From Arthrobacter sp. ISL-5 (lineage in GTDB: Bacteria; Actinomycetota; Actinomycetes; Actinomycetales; Micrococcaceae), in the NCBI RefSeq assembly GCF_018613835.1, contig NZ_JAGGPM010000028.1:1-64000 (forward strand): a stretch of DNA of 64,000 nucleotides. The letters run 5' to 3'. A program made the translations under genes and the position numbers. Shown here piece after piece: positions 32,135-40,310 of this stretch. Each line of letters begins with the position of its first letter. Within the stretch, counting starts at the first letter, position 1. The notes beneath the pieces are model-generated. The model was not told the origin of the DNA and did no database searches. It saw only the letters and a program-made list of their open reading frames with translations.

Positions 32135-32989
32135 ATGGCCGGCGTCGTGGAATTCGAGAAGTTCCCCTCCGGAACTTTGAAGGTGGGCAAGGGGTTCAGG
32201 CTTGCGGACGTCGATCCGGACTCGACGCCTGGCTACACGGGCAACAAAGCCGACGGCGAGGTCCTGCTCGACGACCTTGACGGCAAGCTGGCCGAATTGC
32301 AGGAGCAACTGTTCGCAGAGTCCAAATTCGGGGGCACCAAGAGGGTCCTGCTGGTCCTGCAGGGAATGGATACCGCAGGCAAGGGCGGGATCGTGAAGCA
32401 CGTGCTGGGCGCCATGGATCCTCAGGGCGTCCAGTTCAAGTCCTTCAAGGCGCCCACGCCGGAAGAAAAGGCATACGACTTTCTCTGGCGGATCGAAAAG
32501 GAAGTGCCTGCGGCCGGCATGCTGGGTGTCTTCGACCGCTCCCACTACGAGGATGTCCTGATCCATCGCGTCCACGGGTGGGCCGACCCGAAGGAAATCC
32601 AGCGGCGCTACGACGCCATCAACGAGTTCGAGGCCCGGCAGACGGCAGTGGGCACCAGAGTCATCAAAGTCATGCTGAACATCAGCAATGATGAGCAGAG
32701 GGAGCGGCTGCTGGCGCGGCTGGACAAGCCGGAGAAGCACTGGAAATACAACACGGGGGACCTGAAGGAGCGCGCCTTCTGGGATGACTATGTGGCGGCG
32801 TATCAGGCTGCGTTCGATGCGACCAACACGGAACACGCCCCTTGGTACGTAGTGCCCGCGAACAAGAAGTGGTACGCCCGGATTGCGGTGCAGCAGTTGC
32901 TGCTCGAGGCGCTGATGGAGCTCAAGCTGGAGTGGCCCAAGGCTGAGTTCGACGTCGAGGCCGAGCGGCGTCTGGCCGAGAGGTCCTGA
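32135..32989 (+). CDS. ppk2: Polyphosphate kinase 2 family protein
   Basis: 284 residues. P-loop LVLQGMDTAGKGG (residues 72-84), the Walker-B-like LGVFDRSHYEDVL, and the lid region with ISNDEQRERLLARLDKPEKH followed by WKYNTGDLKER are all present. PPK2 enzymes move phosphate between polyphosphate and nucleotides. Residues APWYVVPANKKWYARIA near the end are also characteristic. It starts 36 bp after the aminotransferase stop, behind GGAAAGAGG. It could use either ADP or AMP; the class is not clear from sequence alone. Confidence 0.9.
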   Translation: MAGVVEFEKFPSGTLKVGKGFRLADVDPDSTPGYTGNKADGEVLLDDLDGKLAELQEQLFAESKFGGTKRVLLVLQGMDTAGKGGIVKHVLGAMDPQGVQFKSFKAPTPEEKAYDFLWRIEKEVPAAGMLGVFDRSHYEDVLIHRVHGWADPKEIQRRYDAINEFEARQTAVGTRVIKVMLNISNDEQRERLLARLDKPEKHWKYNTGDLKERAFWDDYVAAYQAAFDATNTEHAPWYVVPANKKWYARIAVQQLLLEALMELKLEWPKAEFDVEAERRLAERS

Positions 32990-33040
32990 GCGGCGCCTGG
33001 CTGGTCCGCTTGCGCGGTGCCAGGCTGTCCTTGCGGGGCG

Positions 33041-33364
33041 TTAGCTGTCCTTGCGGGCAGCTGCGAGCCTCTTGCGGGCGCCCTCGAGCCACTCTTCACA
33101 CCGCTTGGCCATTGCCTCGCCCCGCTCCCAAAGTGCCAGTGAGTCTTCGAGGCTGGTCCCGCCTGCTTCGAGCTTGGACACGACGCCCACCAGCTGTTCC
33201 CTGGCTTCTTCGTAGCTGAGGGACTCGATGTCTGACTGGCCGGCGGAAGCCGCCGCGCTGGAGGGGTCGGTGCCGATGGAGTGGTCTGTCATGTTGGTCT
33301 GGCCTGTCGTGTCGGTGGGGTGGGTTCCGTTGGTCTGGCTGGTGCCGCTGGTTGGGTCGCTCAC
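33041..33364 (-). CDS. xseB: Exodeoxyribonuclease VII small subunit
   Basis: 107 residues. The conserved part (residues 43-105) reads [21 protein letters not shown] and [22 protein letters not shown], the two-helix XseB fold. The N-terminal 40 residues are a Thr-rich, low-complexity extension. The GTG at 33364 overlaps the xseA TGA by four bases (GTGA), so coupling favours this start; an internal ATG at 33292 would give a normal-sized 83-residue protein. With XseA it forms the nuclease that degrades single-stranded DNA. Confidence 0.9.
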   Translation of the reverse strand: MSDPTSGTSQTNGTHPTDTTGQTNMTDHSIGTDPSSAAASAGQSDIESLSYEEAREQLVGVVSKLEAGGTSLEDSLALWERGEAMAKRCEEWLEGARKRLAAARKDS

Positions 33365-34683
33365 GGGGCTCCTTGGAACGTGGGGTCAGGCATCGGCGCA
33401 TCGGGTCCGCCGGTGGACTCGGCGCCGAACCGCCCGCCGGCAACACGGATGGAGAGCCCGGTTCCGCGGGGAGCCTGCGAAGGATGGCGCACCACAGTGC
33501 CGCCCGCGCCGGCGGAAACCTTGCTGCCGGATAGCTGGACCACGGCGTAGCCACGGTCCAGGGTCTGCTGCGGTGACAGGGACCGGACCTGCGCCTGCAG
33601 ATGGACCAGCTGATCGGCCGCTCGGGTGACGGCTGCGGTGATGGCTGCGGTGGAACGGCGGGTGAGCCGGTCCACCTCCTCGGCGCGTGCGGTGACCATG
33701 CCTTCCGGAGCCGCGAGCACGGGGCGGGAGCGCACCGCCGCAAGGCGATCGGTTTCCCGGGCCACGAGCTGCGTGACAGAGCGGCGCAGCTGGGCTTCGG
33801 CCTGCCGGACCCTGGCGAGTTCCTCCGAGACTTCGGGGACAATCCGCTTGGCGGCATCCGTGGGGGTGGACGCCCGGAGATCCGCCACGTCGTCGAGGAT
33901 GGGGCGGTCGGCCTCGTGGCCGATGGCGCTGACAACGGGTGTACGCGCCGCGGCCACGGCGCGGATGAGTTCCTCGCTGCTGAAGGGCAGAAGGTCCTCC
34001 AGCGCCCCGCCGCCCCGGGCGATGACGATGACGTCGACGTCGGCGCGGGCGTCGAGTTCCCGGAGTGCCCCGACCACCTGCGAGACTGCCGTGTTTCCCT
34101 GGACTGCGACTTCGCGGATCTCGAATTCGACCGCGGGCCAGCGCAGGGCGGCGTTGCGGAGGACATCCTTCTTGGCATCGGAGTCGCGCCCGGTGATGAG
34201 GCCGATCCGGTGGGGGAGCAGCGGCAGACGCTTTTTCCGCGACTCGGCAAAGAGGCCTTCGGCGGCGAGGGCATGCCGCAGGCGCTCGATCCGTGCGAGG
34301 AGGTCGCCGAGGCCCACGGGGCGGATGTCCTTGACTGACATGTTCAGTCGCCCGGTCTTCAGCCAGAATTCGGCCTTGAGGAGGGCCACCACCCTGCTGC
34401 CGCGTTCAAGCGGCGTTTCCTGGCGGTCCAGGACGTTGGACCAGATTGACGCGGGCAGCGAAATTTCGGCATCCACGTCCCTGAGGGTGAGGAATGCGCT
34501 GCTGCCGCGCCGGTTCAGCTCAATGACCTGTCCCTCGACCCAGGCTGCCGGTGCCCGCTCGATGTGGGTCTTCAGTTTCTGGGAGAGCAACTGCAGCGGC
34601 CAGGGGTTGTCCGGCGTCGTTTCTGCCGCGGTGGCAGGCACCGTGGTGGGCCCGGCGGCCGGCACGGTGGCATTTTCAGCCAT
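33361..34683 (-). CDS. xseA: Exodeoxyribonuclease VII large subunit
   Basis: 440 residues. OB-fold N-terminus (residues 20-125, with [20 protein letters not shown]), then the catalytic domain with [40 protein letters not shown] and [20 protein letters not shown], which include the conserved Asp and His positions of the family. A long coiled coil and the ending TLDRGYAVV complete it. It cuts single-stranded DNA into oligonucleotides with XseB, encoded by the overlapping next gene. The start is ATG 34683; 30 upstream codons are not conserved. Confidence 0.93.
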   Translation of the reverse strand: MAENATVPAAGPTTVPATAAETTPDNPWPLQLLSQKLKTHIERAPAAWVEGQVIELNRRGSSAFLTLRDVDAEISLPASIWSNVLDRQETPLERGSRVVALLKAEFWLKTGRLNMSVKDIRPVGLGDLLARIERLRHALAAEGLFAESRKKRLPLLPHRIGLITGRDSDAKKDVLRNAALRWPAVEFEIREVAVQGNTAVSQVVGALRELDARADVDVIVIARGGGALEDLLPFSSEELIRAVAAARTPVVSAIGHEADRPILDDVADLRASTPTDAAKRIVPEVSEELARVRQAEAQLRRSVTQLVARETDRLAAVRSRPVLAAPEGMVTARAEEVDRLTRRSTAAITAAVTRAADQLVHLQAQVRSLSPQQTLDRGYAVVQLSGSKVSAGAGGTVVRHPSQAPRGTGLSIRVAGGRFGAESTGGPDAPMPDPTFQGAP

Positions 34684-34862
34684 GTGCAGCCCCGATGGCG
34701 GTGATTGCCTGTTGCATGTGGCGGTCCTTTGCCTTCGCGGTGGGTTAACCAACTCTATCCATAGCTCTACCACCGGGCGGCGACATTTTTGATCGGGAGG
34801 CGGCGCCCCTAGGATGGCAGTGTCCCAACGACAAGCCAGGAACCCGACCAGCTAGGAATCCC

Positions 34863-35711
34863 TTGCGCTCTTTTGTTGCGGCCTTGGCCGTCATCCTTGG
34901 TCTGCTGTTGTCCGCCGTTGCCGTTCCGGCCATCTGGGTTGACCGCAACATCGTGCAGGAGGATGGCTTTGTGGCCCTCGCGGCACCACTGGGCAAGGAC
35001 CCGGCCTTTCAGAAGGGGCTGGCGACCGCCGCGGTGGGGAGCATCGATGCGGGGGCCACGCTCCCCGGTCCGGTGGCCCAACTGGTGCGTCCGGTGCTGG
35101 AATCGGCGGCCGCATCGCTCACCGGCTTGCCGGAGTACCCGGCCGCCTGGGAAGAAACGCTGCGAAAGAGCCACCGCCTCAACTTCGTTGACCCGGCAAC
35201 GCTGCCGCCCGAAGCGGACTCCGCCACCACCCTGACCCTTGATGTGGCCCCCCTCGTTGCGCTGGCGACACAGCAGATCTCCGACAAGGTGGGCGTCCCG
35301 CTGGAGGCTCCGAAGCAGACGCTTATTAATATCGGACAGTCCAGCCAGCGCCAGCTGATCGAACGCGTTTCCGCGTACTCACCGGTCGGTTACAGCCTTG
35401 CCTTCGGTGCCGGTGTGGCGTTTTTGCTGGCGCTCGTGACGGCCCGGCGCCGCTGGAAAGTGCTGGCAGTGATCGGCCTGGGCGGGCTGGGACTGGCCGG
35501 ACTGTGGACGTTGGCATCCGGCTGGGCTTCGGACGCTGTGACAAGTACTGCCAGCGGAAACGAGATGGCGGACCTCTTCAAACGGGAGTTCGTGGCGGCG
35601 GCAGCCGGAGGGTTTGCGTCCTGGATCCTGGCCACGTCGGTGGCCGGCGCAATTCTCCTGGCGGCGGGGCTGCTCATCCGGGTCATCGGGCGCTCTGCAC
35701 GCCGGGTGTGA
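34863..35711 (+). CDS. Actinobacterial membrane protein, 282 aa, unknown
   Basis: An N-terminal hydrophobic helix (residues 3-25) anchors the protein. An extracellular domain of about 150 residues follows (DRNIVQEDGFVALAAPLGKD ... TLDVAPLVALATQQISDKVG), then three hydrophobic segments near residues 178-194, 200-217 and 243-272. The arrangement resembles a conserved actinobacterial membrane family in which a repeated-looking 'QEDGF' region binds nothing known. Start is TTG 34863. It is divergent from xseA and precedes ispH by 51 bp, so it may share transcripts with ispH. Confidence 0.7.
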   Translation: MRSFVAALAVILGLLLSAVAVPAIWVDRNIVQEDGFVALAAPLGKDPAFQKGLATAAVGSIDAGATLPGPVAQLVRPVLESAAASLTGLPEYPAAWEETLRKSHRLNFVDPATLPPEADSATTLTLDVAPLVALATQQISDKVGVPLEAPKQTLINIGQSSQRQLIERVSAYSPVGYSLAFGAGVAFLLALVTARRRWKVLAVIGLGGLGLAGLWTLASGWASDAVTSTASGNEMADLFKREFVAAAAGGFASWILATSVAGAILLAAGLLIRVIGRSARRV

Positions 35712-35762
35712 GCCAGCTCTAACCCGCCCGGGCCGAAGTCCGTCAACCGGTAGCATGGAGAA

Positions 35763-36839
35763 ATGACCTCCTCAGCAGTTTCCCTTTCGATGCCAACAGT
35801 CCCGCGCAGGCGGCGTTCGCCGGAGGAAGTGCTGGCGGCGGCGCCGGTGGCCGGCCCCAAGAAAGTTCTGCTGGCGGCTCCCCGCGGATACTGCGCCGGC
35901 GTGGACCGCGCCGTCATCGCCGTCGAGAAGGCGCTGGAGCACTACGGCCCGCCCGTCTACGTCCGCAAGCAGATTGTCCACAACGTGCACGTGGTCAGTT
36001 CGCTCGAGGAGCAGGGGGCCATCTTCGTCGATGAAACCGATGAGGTCCCGGAAGGCGCCCTGGTCATCTTCTCCGCCCACGGAGTGTCTCCGGCCGTCGT
36101 CCAGTCCGCGGAGGACCGCGGACTGCGCACCATCGACGCCACATGCCCCTTGGTGACCAAAGTCCACAAGGAAGCAGTCCGCTTTGCGAAGGACGACTTC
36201 GACATCCTGCTGATCGGCCATGACGGCCACGAGGAAGTGGAAGGCACCGCCGGAGAAGCGCCGGAGCACATCCAGATCATCAATGGCCCGCATGAAGTGG
36301 ACAAAGTGACTGTCCGGGACCCGGAGAAGGTCATCTGGCTTTCCCAGACCACCCTCAGCGTCGACGAAACCATGGAAACTGTCCGGCTCCTTAAGGAGCG
36401 TTTCCCCACGCTCCAGGACCCGCCCAGCGATGACATCTGCTACGCCACCACCAACCGGCAGGTTGCCATCAAGAAGATCTCCCCGCAGGCGGACCTGGTA
36501 ATCGTGGTCGGCTCCGCGAACTCGTCCAATTCCGTGCGCCTGGTGGAAGTGGCGCTCGAATACGGCGCCAAGGCCTCCTACCGCGTGGATTTCGCCAACG
36601 AGGTGGACGAAGCCTGGTTTGAGGGCGTCGCCACGGTGGGAGTCACCTCGGGAGCGTCCGTTCCGGAAGTTCTCGTCAAGGATGTCCTCCGTCTGCTGTC
36701 CGACTACGGCTACGACGCCGTGGAGGAAGTTGTCACCGCGGAAGAGGACCTGCTTTTCTCCCTGCCGAAGGAACTTCGTGCCACGCTCAAGAAGGCCGGG
36801 GACGTCTCACGGGCGCTCGGTGGCAGGCGTTCAAACTAG
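35763..36839 (+). CDS. ispH: 4-hydroxy-3-methylbut-2-enyl diphosphate reductase (IspH/LytB)
   Basis: 358 residues. Three cysteines hold the iron-sulfur cluster: [11 protein letters not shown] (residue 44), [13 protein letters not shown] (129) and [11 protein letters not shown] (223). Substrate residues are in the HGVSP and [11 protein letters not shown] loops and in [13 protein letters not shown]. The enzyme makes IPP and DMAPP in the last step of the MEP isoprenoid pathway. The first 30 residues are a variable extension; GGAG lies shortly before the ATG. It is tail-to-tail with rmuC, 9 bp apart. Confidence 0.95.
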   Translation: MTSSAVSLSMPTVPRRRRSPEEVLAAAPVAGPKKVLLAAPRGYCAGVDRAVIAVEKALEHYGPPVYVRKQIVHNVHVVSSLEEQGAIFVDETDEVPEGALVIFSAHGVSPAVVQSAEDRGLRTIDATCPLVTKVHKEAVRFAKDDFDILLIGHDGHEEVEGTAGEAPEHIQIINGPHEVDKVTVRDPEKVIWLSQTTLSVDETMETVRLLKERFPTLQDPPSDDICYATTNRQVAIKKISPQADLVIVVGSANSSNSVRLVEVALEYGAKASYRVDFANEVDEAWFEGVATVGVTSGASVPEVLVKDVLRLLSDYGYDAVEEVVTAEEDLLFSLPKELRATLKKAGDVSRALGGRRSN

Positions 36840-36848
36840 GTCCTGCCC

Positions 36849-38156
36849 CTAGGCTGCGTCTTCTTCCGCCTCCGCCTCCGGTTCTCCGCCTTCCCTGCCC
36901 TGGACTGTGGTGCCCTGGACTGAGCTTCCCTGCACGGCGCCCAGCTGACCCGTTGCCTGGTCCCTGGACTGAAGCTCGGGCGCCGAAACGGACCGCGGGG
37001 TGACCTGGACGGCCGGCGGCGTGACCAGCCCGGCGGCGTCCAGGGCATTCAGCTTCCGGGCCGTGGGGAGGACCCGGGCCTCCAAGGTGCCGACCATCGA
37101 GTTGTAGCGGTCCACGGAGGATTTCAGGGACGACCCCAGCTTGCTGACGTTTTCGCCGAGAGTCCCCATGCGTTCGTACAGTTGCCGGGCGAGCTCGAAC
37201 AGTTCGCGGGCGCTGTCTGTGAGGACGTCCTGGCGCCAGGTGAACGCAACGGACTTGAGCACCGCCAGCAGGGTGCCGGGGGAGGCAAGCACCACGTTCT
37301 TGGAGAGTGCATGGTCCAGCAGGGCGGGATCGGCGGAGAGCGCGGCGGCGAGGATGGACTCGGCGGGCAGGAAACAGATGACAAGCTCCGGTGAGTTTCC
37401 CGAGATGTCCCAGTACTTCTTGCTGCTGAGGGCATCCACGTGGGCTTTGAGGGCCTTTGCGTGTGCGGCCATGAGATCCTGCTGGGAGGACTGGCTCAGC
37501 CCCGGCCGGTCGCCGGCCGGCTGGCCGAGCTCCTGCGCCTGGAGGTATGCGGACAGCGGCACCTTGGCGTCCACGACGAGCTGCTTGTCACCCGGAAGCT
37601 GAACCACGAGGTCCGGACGGACCGAGGCCTCAGCCCCGGAACTGTGGAGCTGCTCGTGGAAATCGACGTGGCGGAGCATGCCGGCGGCCTCCACCACCCG
37701 GCGCAACTGGACTTCGCCCCACTGGCCGCGTGCGCTGTTGGAGCGGAGCGCCGATTCGAGGGCGTGCGTGGAGCGCATCAGCTGTTCGTCCGAGAGCCTG
37801 GCCTCCTGCAGCTGCTGTGCCAGCTGCCCGTACTGTTCCAGCCGGTCCCGCTCCAGCAGGGAGACCTGCTGCTGCACGGCAGTCAGCTTTTCCGCCACCG
37901 GTGCCAGGGCCCGCAGCACACTGCCGTCCTGCTGGCGGGACTCACCCAGCTCCCGGTTTTGTGCTGCTAGAAGTCTCCGCTCCGCGTCGGCGGCGGCGAA
38001 CTGGGCGCTCACGTCAGACAGCCGCGCCGAAACGCCGTCGAAGTCGGCTTCCAGGGCGGCACTCCGGCGGCGCAAGGCCGTGTAAGCGAAGGCAGCGCCT
38101 GCCAAGGCGCCCAGCAACAGCATCAGTAGGGCAAGAATGACTGCAAAAGGTTCCAT
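36849..38156 (-). CDS. rmuC: DNA recombination protein RmuC
   Basis: 435 residues. One N-terminal membrane helix (residues 5-27), a coiled coil to about 115 (RRSAALEADFDGVSARLSDV ... LLERDRLEQYGQLAQQ), and the RmuC domain with SARGQWGEVQLRRVVEAAGM, VDAKVPLSAYLQAQ and ELVICFLPAES. The tail is a low-complexity acidic stretch with VQGSSVQGTTVQG. Family members limit rearrangements at inverted repeats and defend against foreign DNA, by unclear means. Start ATG 38156 gives the membrane helix directly. Confidence 0.9.
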   Translation of the reverse strand: MEPFAVILALLMLLLGALAGAAFAYTALRRRSAALEADFDGVSARLSDVSAQFAAADAERRLLAAQNRELGESRQQDGSVLRALAPVAEKLTAVQQQVSLLERDRLEQYGQLAQQLQEARLSDEQLMRSTHALESALRSNSARGQWGEVQLRRVVEAAGMLRHVDFHEQLHSSGAEASVRPDLVVQLPGDKQLVVDAKVPLSAYLQAQELGQPAGDRPGLSQSSQQDLMAAHAKALKAHVDALSSKKYWDISGNSPELVICFLPAESILAAALSADPALLDHALSKNVVLASPGTLLAVLKSVAFTWRQDVLTDSARELFELARQLYERMGTLGENVSKLGSSLKSSVDRYNSMVGTLEARVLPTARKLNALDAAGLVTPPAVQVTPRSVSAPELQSRDQATGQLGAVQGSSVQGTTVQGREGGEPEAEAEEDAA

Positions 38157-38309
38157 GCCTTCACTGTGGCATGCAGGTGTGACATTTTTGCCGAAGGCAA
38201 CGGCACCGCAGCTACGCGCGGGCCGCCGGGCTTGCTGTCCGGAGCCCGTCACCGGTCGAGGCGACCCTCGGGCGGCCGCATGGTTCCGGACCGATTACCG
38301 GTAGAATCA

Positions 38310-39401
38310 ATGTCCGTGGCTCTTACTATTGGCATCGTCGGACTGCCCAACGTCGGCAAATCAACTCTTTTCAACGCACTGACCCGCAATCAGGTGCTGG
38401 CAGCGAACTACCCGTTCGCCACCATCGAACCGAATGTCGGCGTCGTGAACCTGCCGGATCCCCGCCTGGCGAAGCTGGCGGAAATCTTTGGTTCCCAGCG
38501 GCTGCTGCCGGCCCCGGTGTCCTTCGTGGACATCGCCGGCATCGTGAAAGGTGCGTCGGAGGGTGAAGGCCTGGGCAACAAGTTCCTCGCCAACATCCGC
38601 GAGGCCGAGGCCATCGCGCAGGTTGTCCGCGTGTTCGATGACCCCGATGTCATTCACGTCGACGGCAAGGTGGATCCCCGCTCGGATATGGAGACCATCA
38701 ACACCGAGCTGATCCTGGCCGACCTGCAGACCATCGAAAATGCGATTCCCCGGATCGAAAAAGAAGTCAAGATCAAGAAGCGGGAAGCCGCCGAGCTGGC
38801 GGCCATCAAGGCGGCCCAGGCTGTCCTGGAACGTGGCGACACTATTTTCGCCTCGGTCAAGAGCGACAAACTGGAGATGGAGCACCTCAAGGAGCTCAGC
38901 CTCCTGACCGCCAAGCCCTTCATCTACGTCTTCAACGCGGACGAAGGGATCCTCGGCAGCCCGGAAAAGCAGGAGGAGCTGCGTGCCCTCGTGGCACCGG
39001 CGGACTGCATCTTCCTCGACGCCAAGCTGGAATCCGACCTCGTGGAGCTGGATGAGGAAGAAGCCCGCGAGATGCTGGAGATGAACGGGCAGGACGAATC
39101 CGGACTGGACCAGCTCGCCCGCGTCGGGTTCCACACCCTCGGGCTGCAGACCTACCTGACGGCCGGTCCCAAGGAAACCCGCGCGTGGACCATCCACCAA
39201 GGCGACACGGCGCCGCAGGCCGCCGGCGTCATCCACTCCGATTTCCAGCGCGGATTCATCAAGGCCGAAGTCGTCTCCTTCGACGACCTCATCGCTGCCG
39301 GTTCCATGGCCGAGGCGAAGTCCCGCGGCAAGGTCCGCATCGAAGGCAAGGAATATGTGATGGCCGACGGCGACGTCGTCGAATTTAGATTCAATGTGTA
39401 A
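38310..39401 (+). CDS. ychF: Redox-regulated/ribosome-binding GTPase YchF (OLA1 type)
   Basis: 363 residues. G1 GLPNVGKST (residues 9-17), switch II DIAGIVKGASEGEGLGN, the unusual G4 NADE (YVFNADEG) giving ATP preference, and a C-terminal TGS domain (ETRAWTIHQGDTAPQAAGVI ... VMADGDVVEFRFNV). The last codons GAA TTT AGA TTC AAT GTG TAA use rare A/T-ending codons including AGA, unlike the rest of the gene. A GC-rich version of the same end follows at 39403. This suggests the 3' end was replaced on integration. Start ATG 38310 is chosen by family fit. Confidence 0.95.
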   Translation: MSVALTIGIVGLPNVGKSTLFNALTRNQVLAANYPFATIEPNVGVVNLPDPRLAKLAEIFGSQRLLPAPVSFVDIAGIVKGASEGEGLGNKFLANIREAEAIAQVVRVFDDPDVIHVDGKVDPRSDMETINTELILADLQTIENAIPRIEKEVKIKKREAAELAAIKAAQAVLERGDTIFASVKSDKLEMEHLKELSLLTAKPFIYVFNADEGILGSPEKQEELRALVAPADCIFLDAKLESDLVELDEEEAREMLEMNGQDESGLDQLARVGFHTLGLQTYLTAGPKETRAWTIHQGDTAPQAAGVIHSDFQRGFIKAEVVSFDDLIAAGSMAEAKSRGKVRIEGKEYVMADGDVVEFRFNV

Positions 39402-39421
39402 CCGAGTTCCGCTTCAATGTG
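39380..39421 (+). repeat. Diverged duplicate of the ychF 3' end (attachment-site-like)
   Basis: CGAATTTAGATTCAATGTG (39380-39398) and CGAGTTCCGCTTCAATGTG (39403-39421) match at 15 of 19 positions and share TTCAATGTG exactly. The second copy continues AGC AAG TAG, an apparent displaced native ending (EFRFNVSK-stop) in host-like codons. Such pairs arise when an element integrates in a gene's 3' end and supplies a substitute end. Confidence 0.6.
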
Positions 39422-39446
39422 AGCAAGTAGTCGAGCGAATTGCCGG

Positions 39447-40226
39447 TTAGCCCCGACGGGCGACATCTTGGCTCAGAATATTAGGCCAGGTTTCGACATC
39501 TCCTGGGGTGCGGGCGAGCGTCAGCGTTGCTTGCGGGAGCAGTGCGGCAAGGGATTCTGCGGTTGACAGCGGGTGGCCCGGATCATCGACCCACGCCAAG
39601 ATTGTCGTCGGTACGTCGATTCGCGCGACGGCCTCAGGAGCAGGCAGATCGCTGAGTGCCGCGCCTCGAAACAACGACGGCAATAGGGCGTCGGCGACGT
39701 CGGGCACCGTCTCCGGCGCACCAATTGTGGCCGGCGGCGGTGTTGCTCCGCGCGTGGTGGCGAGGAATGCCTCGACACCGTCAGATTCGATAAGCGCCGC
39801 GGCAACTCGGTAGTTTGCAGCCTGTGCAGGTCGGGTTTCCCACGCGGTGGGTGGCACCATAAGCGTGAGCCCAGTAAAGCGGTCTGGCTCGCGGGAAGCG
39901 GCGTGCAAGAGTGTGCCGGTACCCATGGAGGGACCAACTCCGTGGACACGTTCGCCTGGGAACCAGTGATCGAGCAGTCGCAGGAGGTCTTCGGCGAGGC
40001 TTTGCCATTGATAGTCCTCGGGGACCTTCCGCCCCGTCGACCGGCCATGGCCGCGTGCGTCGTACCGCAGCAGTCGGGTTCCACTAAGCCCTCGACCGAG
40101 GTCGAGGTTGAGCACCCGGTCGTGCGCGCGGCTTGAAGTAAGGCCATGCAGTTGCACAATTGGGTGTCCACCTTCGTCGCTCAAAGCAACCGCAAGCTCG
40201 GCTCCGGGAACCTCGAAAGTGGGCAT
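39447..40226 (-). CDS. Alpha/beta hydrolase
   Basis: 259 residues. The oxyanion-strand motif VQLHGLTSSRAHD, then LLRYDARGHGRSTG, the nucleophile elbow GPSMGTG (Ser near residue 102), and the acid/His region VDDPGHPLSTAESL are visible. The final catalytic His usually near residue 240 is not obvious; GDVETWP stands where it is expected. I use the ATG at 40226 (MPTFEVPGAELAVAL). Codon use is less GC-biased than in neighbouring core genes. It is divergent from the condensation-GNAT fusion gene, 84 bp apart, inside the segment inserted after ychF. A thioesterase- or esterase-like partner role is possible but unproven. Confidence 0.8.
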   Translation of the reverse strand: MPTFEVPGAELAVALSDEGGHPIVQLHGLTSSRAHDRVLNLDLGRGLSGTRLLRYDARGHGRSTGRKVPEDYQWQSLAEDLLRLLDHWFPGERVHGVGPSMGTGTLLHAASREPDRFTGLTLMVPPTAWETRPAQAANYRVAAALIESDGVEAFLATTRGATPPPATIGAPETVPDVADALLPSLFRGAALSDLPAPEAVARIDVPTTILAWVDDPGHPLSTAESLAALLPQATLTLARTPGDVETWPNILSQDVARRG

Positions 40227-40310
40227 CAGGCTCCTCGGTTCGTGACTGGCCGCGTCACCTCGAGCGGCCGCGTTGAGCATTCAGGCTATCTGGGGCGATA
40301 GGATACTGCC

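Noticed and set aside
30644..32836. 730-codon open frame on the minus strand
   Set aside because: It lies opposite the aminotransferase and polyphosphate kinase genes; its length comes from GC-rich codons of the real genes.
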